A DNA stretch of 64,000 nt from NCBI RefSeq assembly GCF_963924675.1, contig NC_089222.1, positions 108,763,316-108,827,315 on the forward strand, read 5' to 3'. This DNA comes from Phocoena phocoena. Its lineage: Eukaryota; Chordata; Mammalia; Artiodactyla; Phocoenidae. The position numbers and the translations under genes are program-made. This document shows positions 59,736 through 64,000 of the stretch, piece by piece (position 1 is the stretch's first letter; every line of letters starts with the position of its first letter). Below the pieces are notes generated by a model that did no database searches, had not been told where the DNA came from, and saw only the letters and a list, made by a program, of their open reading frames with translations.

Positions 59736-61339
59736 AGTTTTAAGATATTTAAACAGATTTTTGAACACAATAAACATCATATTGGTTTGACTGATTTAAT
59801 ATCTGTGATTGGCTTTGTTCTACTTCTGTTTAAATAGAATAGTTGGCTGTATGAAATTTGTAATATTTTCTAACACAGTGTGATGAGTTAAAGCTAACTT
59901 TTAAATGCATTCTACAATATAATATAATGTATTAGCATGTAACTAATCTGGTGTAAATTGGCAGAGAAATATAATTTGAGCCATTATCCAACTGAAACAA
60001 GCTTGGAGACCACAGAATCTATAAATTCATGTATACTCCATAATAGAGATGCATATTTATTTTTATCCTGCTGATGATTTAAGCAATATTCTCTGTCACT
60101 AGAGCCCATTTGATTTTGTTCAAAGTGAAGGGTACGTAAGTGAATTGCCAGAGGCCTTCTTCAGGTTTCCAGAATACCTTGAACTTGTGATAAAACCAGA
60201 AATGTCAACATTGCCTTGTTTTCAACTACAGAGTATCACCACTACTATAAGAAACACAGGTATTGAATGTGCATGCAGGTGGGGGACTTTTAAAAAAGTC
60301 TGAAAGGCTCGGACATATACCCTCAGTCAATTTTTTTTTTAATTGTAAGAGAGGCTATTAAAATAAGCCATAAAGTACTCATCAGATCTAAATAAAATTA
60401 AAAATATTTACTAAGGTATATATATTAGAATAGATTTAGGGTAATATTTATCTTTTAGTTGGAAATCACTTTTGTAACTCCTTTTTGATAACTTATTGCT
60501 TTTTGCCTATAAATATATTAAAGTCATTACTTTGATTTTACATGTAAAATCACACATTTTGAACTTTGAAGTTTTCAGTGAAGCTTCAGTTCTATACTAC
60601 AAGGAATAAAATAGTCTCTCCTTTTTAAAACAAATATGGGTCACTATTGAGTTTGTGATTTCAAGGAGTAATTTATATTTTCTTCCTGTAAATATGAGGT
60701 TTATATTTTAATAACAGCATGAAAGAATGTCCTGGGTTAATCCAAGGTTATTATTATGTAGAAAGAAAATATTGGGTATTAGGTAAAATAAATGTAAATA
60801 TATCTGGGAGTGAGTGAGTACGTATGTGTGTATGTGTTTAAATTCACTATTCTTCCAGTTTGGTGAAAATTATTTCCATAGCTCCTACAACCCTCTTTCA
60901 TCTTTCTCTTTCTTTACCTAATTTGGTCCTATCTTTGTTGTTCCACCATAAAATGATATATAACTTGGACATATTCATTACAAATATTTGGTGGCATATT
61001 GCTGTTGTAACTTTAGCATAGATGGATGGAAATACATCAAAATATCTTCTCCATACAACCTTGAGAGATACTTGTAATTGCACCACTTGGTAAGGCTAGA
61101 AAATCACAGAGGAGCAGGTATACACTAAGACAGGATTAGATCTGACTGTGTTTATAAGCAGATTGGTTTTATTTCCTAAAACATTAAGAGAGAGGTGAAA
61201 GGAAAATAAGAAAGTGAGCCAAAGTGTCCACTTAATCTAAAAGAAGCTCTTTAATATGGGGTGGACATTATAGTCAAATTTAAGGTAGGAGGGAGGATAA
61301 AATGTTTCTTTTATTCCATGACTCTGTATAAATTAGGAT
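59736..61339. other. Non-coding DNA, nothing recognised
   Basis: AT-rich sequence without supported features. Confidence 0.35.
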
Positions 61340-61570
61340 AGTATAGGTTATAAACAACCCCAACATCTTGGTCACTTAATACAACAAAAGTTTATCTGTC
61401 ACTTCTGCATGGCCTGCTATTGGTTTTGGTGACTCTGCAGGGCACTTCTTTCGAAACATGCTTTTGTGGTGACTAAGAAAGAAGAAAAGTCTGTGGAGTT
61501 AAGCATCAGCTTTGAAACATCCACTTGGAAGTAATACATACCACTTGTTCCTTATATAAGTTGCACTGAG
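61340..61570 (-). mobile_element. Old LTR-like interspersed repeat, antisense
   Basis: 'ggtcacttaatacaacaaaa' and 'gtttatctgtcacttctgca' resemble the antisense 3' end of an old ERVL/MaLR-type LTR. Family uncertain. Confidence 0.4.
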
Positions 61571-61627
61571 AGATTTTATTAAAGCAAGAGTTTAAAAGGA
61601 TTTCTTTGTAGAAGTCTTACCCAACCT

Positions 61628-61682
61628 TTGTGTGTGTGTACACATACATGTACATATACATACATATACATGTGTGTGTGTA

Positions 61683-61736
<54 letters not shown>
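61628..61736. repeat. Compound (TG)n/(TA)n microsatellite
   Basis: TG and TACA units followed by more than twenty TA units. It runs directly into the solo LTR and related sequence resumes on the LTR's other side. Confidence 0.93.
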
Positions 61737-61740
<4 letters not shown>

Positions 61741-62191
61741 TTTGAAACCTCCTTAAGAGCTTCCCTGGCTCAAATCTGAAACTGGTTCCTGTACAGGAGG
61801 GCAGGGAAAGAACAAATGAAAAAGGCAGACCACTCCAGAGTGGTAGGTGGCAAGTTTAATAAAAAACGGAACTTAAGGTTTGTCATGAGCAGCAAGAAGA
61901 CAAGTAGGTTTCTGTGCACACCCCCAAAATCATAAAAGTTTATATAAAGGCCTTAGCTGTGTTCTTTCACATATATAGGAGGCTTTAACTGAGTTCAGTC
62001 ACATAACAGTCTAGATAGCCTCAACACCACATTTCTATTTCAAGGCTGTGTTCATGGAGCAGTATTGGGAGCAGGAAAGGCAAGCAAACCTCATATTCCA
62101 ATGATAGGGGAGAGGGTGCGAAGTCTCCAATTGCCTGGGTTTAGCTTCCAGGTCAACTGGAGATCATGTCTTTTTGTTGGCCTTCCCAACA
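61737..62191 (-). mobile_element. Probable solo LTR (about 455 bp) inside a microsatellite
   Basis: Read on the minus strand it starts 'tgttgggaaggcc' at 62,191. Near its middle it has a TATA box ('tatataaac', 61,939-61,947) and about 80 bp later an ATTAAA polyadenylation signal. It ends in 'gcca' at about 61,737. The layout is that of a gammaretrovirus/ERV1-like LTR, but I cannot name the family. TG/TA-rich repeat lies on both sides, which obscures a target duplication. No internal retroviral sequence is present. Confidence 0.55.
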
Positions 62192-62345
62192 GTGTATATA
62201 CATATGAATGTACATATATATAATATTTATATATATGTATACAATCTGTGTGTATATATAAAAATTATCATATTAGATATAATATAAATTACATACTATA
62301 TTATTTATATATTGTGTATTACATATAATTTAACATGTAGATTTA
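62192..62345. repeat. AT-rich microsatellite-like sequence
   Basis: Mixed 'gtgtatata', 'tacatatatata' and TA blocks. Probably the far part of the array into which the LTR inserted. Confidence 0.6.
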
Positions 62346-63044
62346 TTCATCTTTGAATTGGAATTAAAAATGTATTTTTCTGTTCCTAGACTGACAGAAG
62401 CAAGGGTCAATAGAATATACTCTTAAACATGTAACTTTTCAGTGTTATGGAAATGTAATATAGTTATTTCCATCTTCCAAATGTCAATGTATGATAGTCT
62501 CACTTCTTCCTCCTAGTGCTATAAAACCTAATCCCATGTTTTTTTATTCCTTATTGATTGGACTTCTCTGACAGTTGACATATTTGACCATGACTTCTTC
62601 CCAAATCTTTCTCTTCTCTTGATTTCTTTGACACTGGCATTTTTGTTTCTTTTTCTTCCTCCTCAGTTTCCTTCTCTGACTACTCTTATATTTAGGATTA
62701 GATCTACCCCAGAATTTCTATAAATCCCATTCTCTTCTCATTCATCATATTTTACTTCAATATTATTTGCCCAATACTGTCTTGATTTGTGGGATTTAGG
62801 GAAACCAGTGGCCAACTGTGCCTACAATGAGGCCTTCAGGTTTGGAAAGAGTTGGGATGATGATGCTTATCTGCAGAAAAGGGGAAGGAGAATATTATTC
62901 CCAGGAAATAACATGAATAAGAAACCAAAGTCTGACAATTAAAGCCAATTGGTCATGCAGAAAAATATTCAGTGGATCATAAGCAACATTCAGGGTCAGA
63001 TAAGATTGAATTTCTGGTATAAACAGAGGGTTTGCGGAGTCAGA
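62346..63044. other. Non-coding DNA, nothing recognised
   Basis: No ORF or repeat family supported. Confidence 0.35.
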
Positions 63045-63128
63045 TAATGATAATTATACCAGTAGCTAATGTTTAAGAGCTCATTTTATGTTGGACACTT
63101 ACAAGCAATTTACATATTTAGGTTTGCA
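63045..63128 (-). mobile_element. MIR SINE fossil, first part
   Basis: 'agtagctaatgtttaagagc' and 'cacttacaagcaatttacat' match the antisense MIR 3' half. The tRNA-related half appears at 63,447-63,560. Confidence 0.6.
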
Positions 63129-63446
63129 GTGATTTCTCTGAAACTCTTGGGGCCATTTATGTTTTGTATTTCAGAATATTTCAAATTTTAGAAAGCTAGT
63201 ACACTATATTATTGGCAATTCCTCCAAATAATACATGAATATTCCCACTATGTGTGATAAAGATTACAAATAGCCTCTCTACAGGTCAAGTCAAATTTTG
63301 CCATCGAATGATTTTGCAAACAAACAAACACAACAACAACAACAAAATAAAAACTTTCAGTTTTCAGAACTGTGGGTTTCAGAATTACAGAAAAGGTATT
63401 CTTTGCCTAAATAATATCATTAAATCATGGCAAAATATTAAATCAC
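63129..63446. mobile_element. Possible DNA transposon splitting the MIR
   Basis: About 320 bp separating two MIR halves. 'tgtatttcagaatatttcaa' on the left and 'gtgggtttcagaattacaga' on the right resemble the ends of a mariner/Tigger-type element, but the match is weak. It contains a CAA-rich run near 63,320-63,345. Confidence 0.3.
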
Positions 63447-63560
63447 TATTATTATTCACATTTACAGACTGGAAAACTAGAACGTAAAGGAAATAATCCA
63501 CAATACGTAAGTGGTATATGACAAAGCTAGTGTCTGAAACCAAGCCTCTTTGACAGTCCA
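63447..63560 (-). mobile_element. MIR SINE fossil, second part
   Basis: 'tattcacatttacagactgg', 'taagtggtatatgacaaagc' and 'ctgaaaccaagcctctttga' follow the antisense MIR order and complete the element begun at 63,045. Confidence 0.65.
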
Positions 63561-64000
63561 TTCCTTCCATTATCCCCTCACTGTAGTGTCTCAGTGAGGA
63601 CATTCCAAGAAACATGAGTGGTCTTTGAAGCAAATCTCTAAACTATATTGAAATAGTCTCTAATTGCACATGTTTCAATAATCTTTATATACCTGTGACT
63701 TCCAAATCCATCTCTAGAGCTTGTGTTTCTCTGAATGTCTCTAGACCCATATTGCTAACTACCTAGGTTTATATCCATCTGCATGGGTCCTCAGGCTCCT
63801 CTAAGCCCATAAGTTCAAAACTCTACCAGGAGTTTTGCTGCCAATTGAGGACCTCCTTCTTTAGCCTGTATCTTCATTAGTACATTTTCCACTTTTAAAT
63901 CTCAGACTTCCTTTTGATTGCTCCTTCTAATAAAGATATTTATTGTTCCTTACTTGGATTATTTCAGTTAAGGATTTACTTTTTCAAGTCTTTCTCTCTT
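63561..64000. other. Non-coding DNA, nothing recognised
   Basis: No feature that I can support up to the window end. Confidence 0.35.

Noticed and set aside
61672..61738. Possible promoter TATA elements in TA-rich DNA
   Set aside because: They are part of a microsatellite; no gene follows.

Overview
This window looks like mammalian nuclear DNA, most likely from a cetartiodactyl and probably a cetacean. The main clue is a set of at least eleven tRNA-derived SINEs of the CHR type. They open with a 'cttccctggtgg' box and carry the 'gatgcaggggac' box typical of whales, dolphins and their relatives. L1 elements with artiodactyl-type 5' UTRs, MIR and L2 fossils and MaLR LTRs support this. The DNA is AT-rich. 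I see no host gene, exon chain, rRNA, tRNA or CRISPR array, so it reads as a gene desert or a very large intron full of transposons.

Layout. 1-9 kb: an MLT1-type LTR, several MIR fossils, a long decayed repeat (about 4.93-6.6 kb) and an old minus-strand L1 carrying a SINE. 9-16 kb: SINEs, a CTTT tract, a decayed ERVL/MaLR-like stretch (about 12.2-13.8 kb) and a palindromic MITE. 16-21 kb: nested old minus-strand L1s with a SINE and an MLT1-like LTR. 21-26 kb: mostly unique DNA with an LTR-like fossil, a hAT fossil, a SINE and an L2 end. 26-36 kb: an old L1 with a twin-priming inversion, split by a younger nearly complete L1, and capped by a class II (betaretrovirus-like) solo LTR of 1,352 bp. 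36.5-44.2 kb: a full-length old L1 carrying three SINEs. 46.15-52.69 kb: a three-level nest, hAT > MaLR-type LTR > full-length L1. 52.7-64 kb: two more SINEs, MIRs, microsatellites and a 455-bp probable solo LTR inside a TG/TA microsatellite.

The most interesting object is the solo LTR at 34,632-35,983. It has TG...CA ends and a perfect 6-bp target duplication (atttta). Its U3 contains an uninterrupted 174-codon ORF, the longest in the window, in a good initiation context with a predicted membrane anchor. Six 39-bp tandem repeats lie downstream of the ORF, followed by a TATA box and a closely spaced AATAAA. The plan (long LTR, ORF wholly in U3, very short R) resembles that of MMTV, whose LTR encodes the superantigen. 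I cannot assign the protein to any family.

The L1 ORFs are all broken by frameshifts and stops. Only the youngest copy (29.35-34.40 kb) keeps the FADD reverse transcriptase motif, and even it has lost the catalytic aspartate of the endonuclease GDFN motif.
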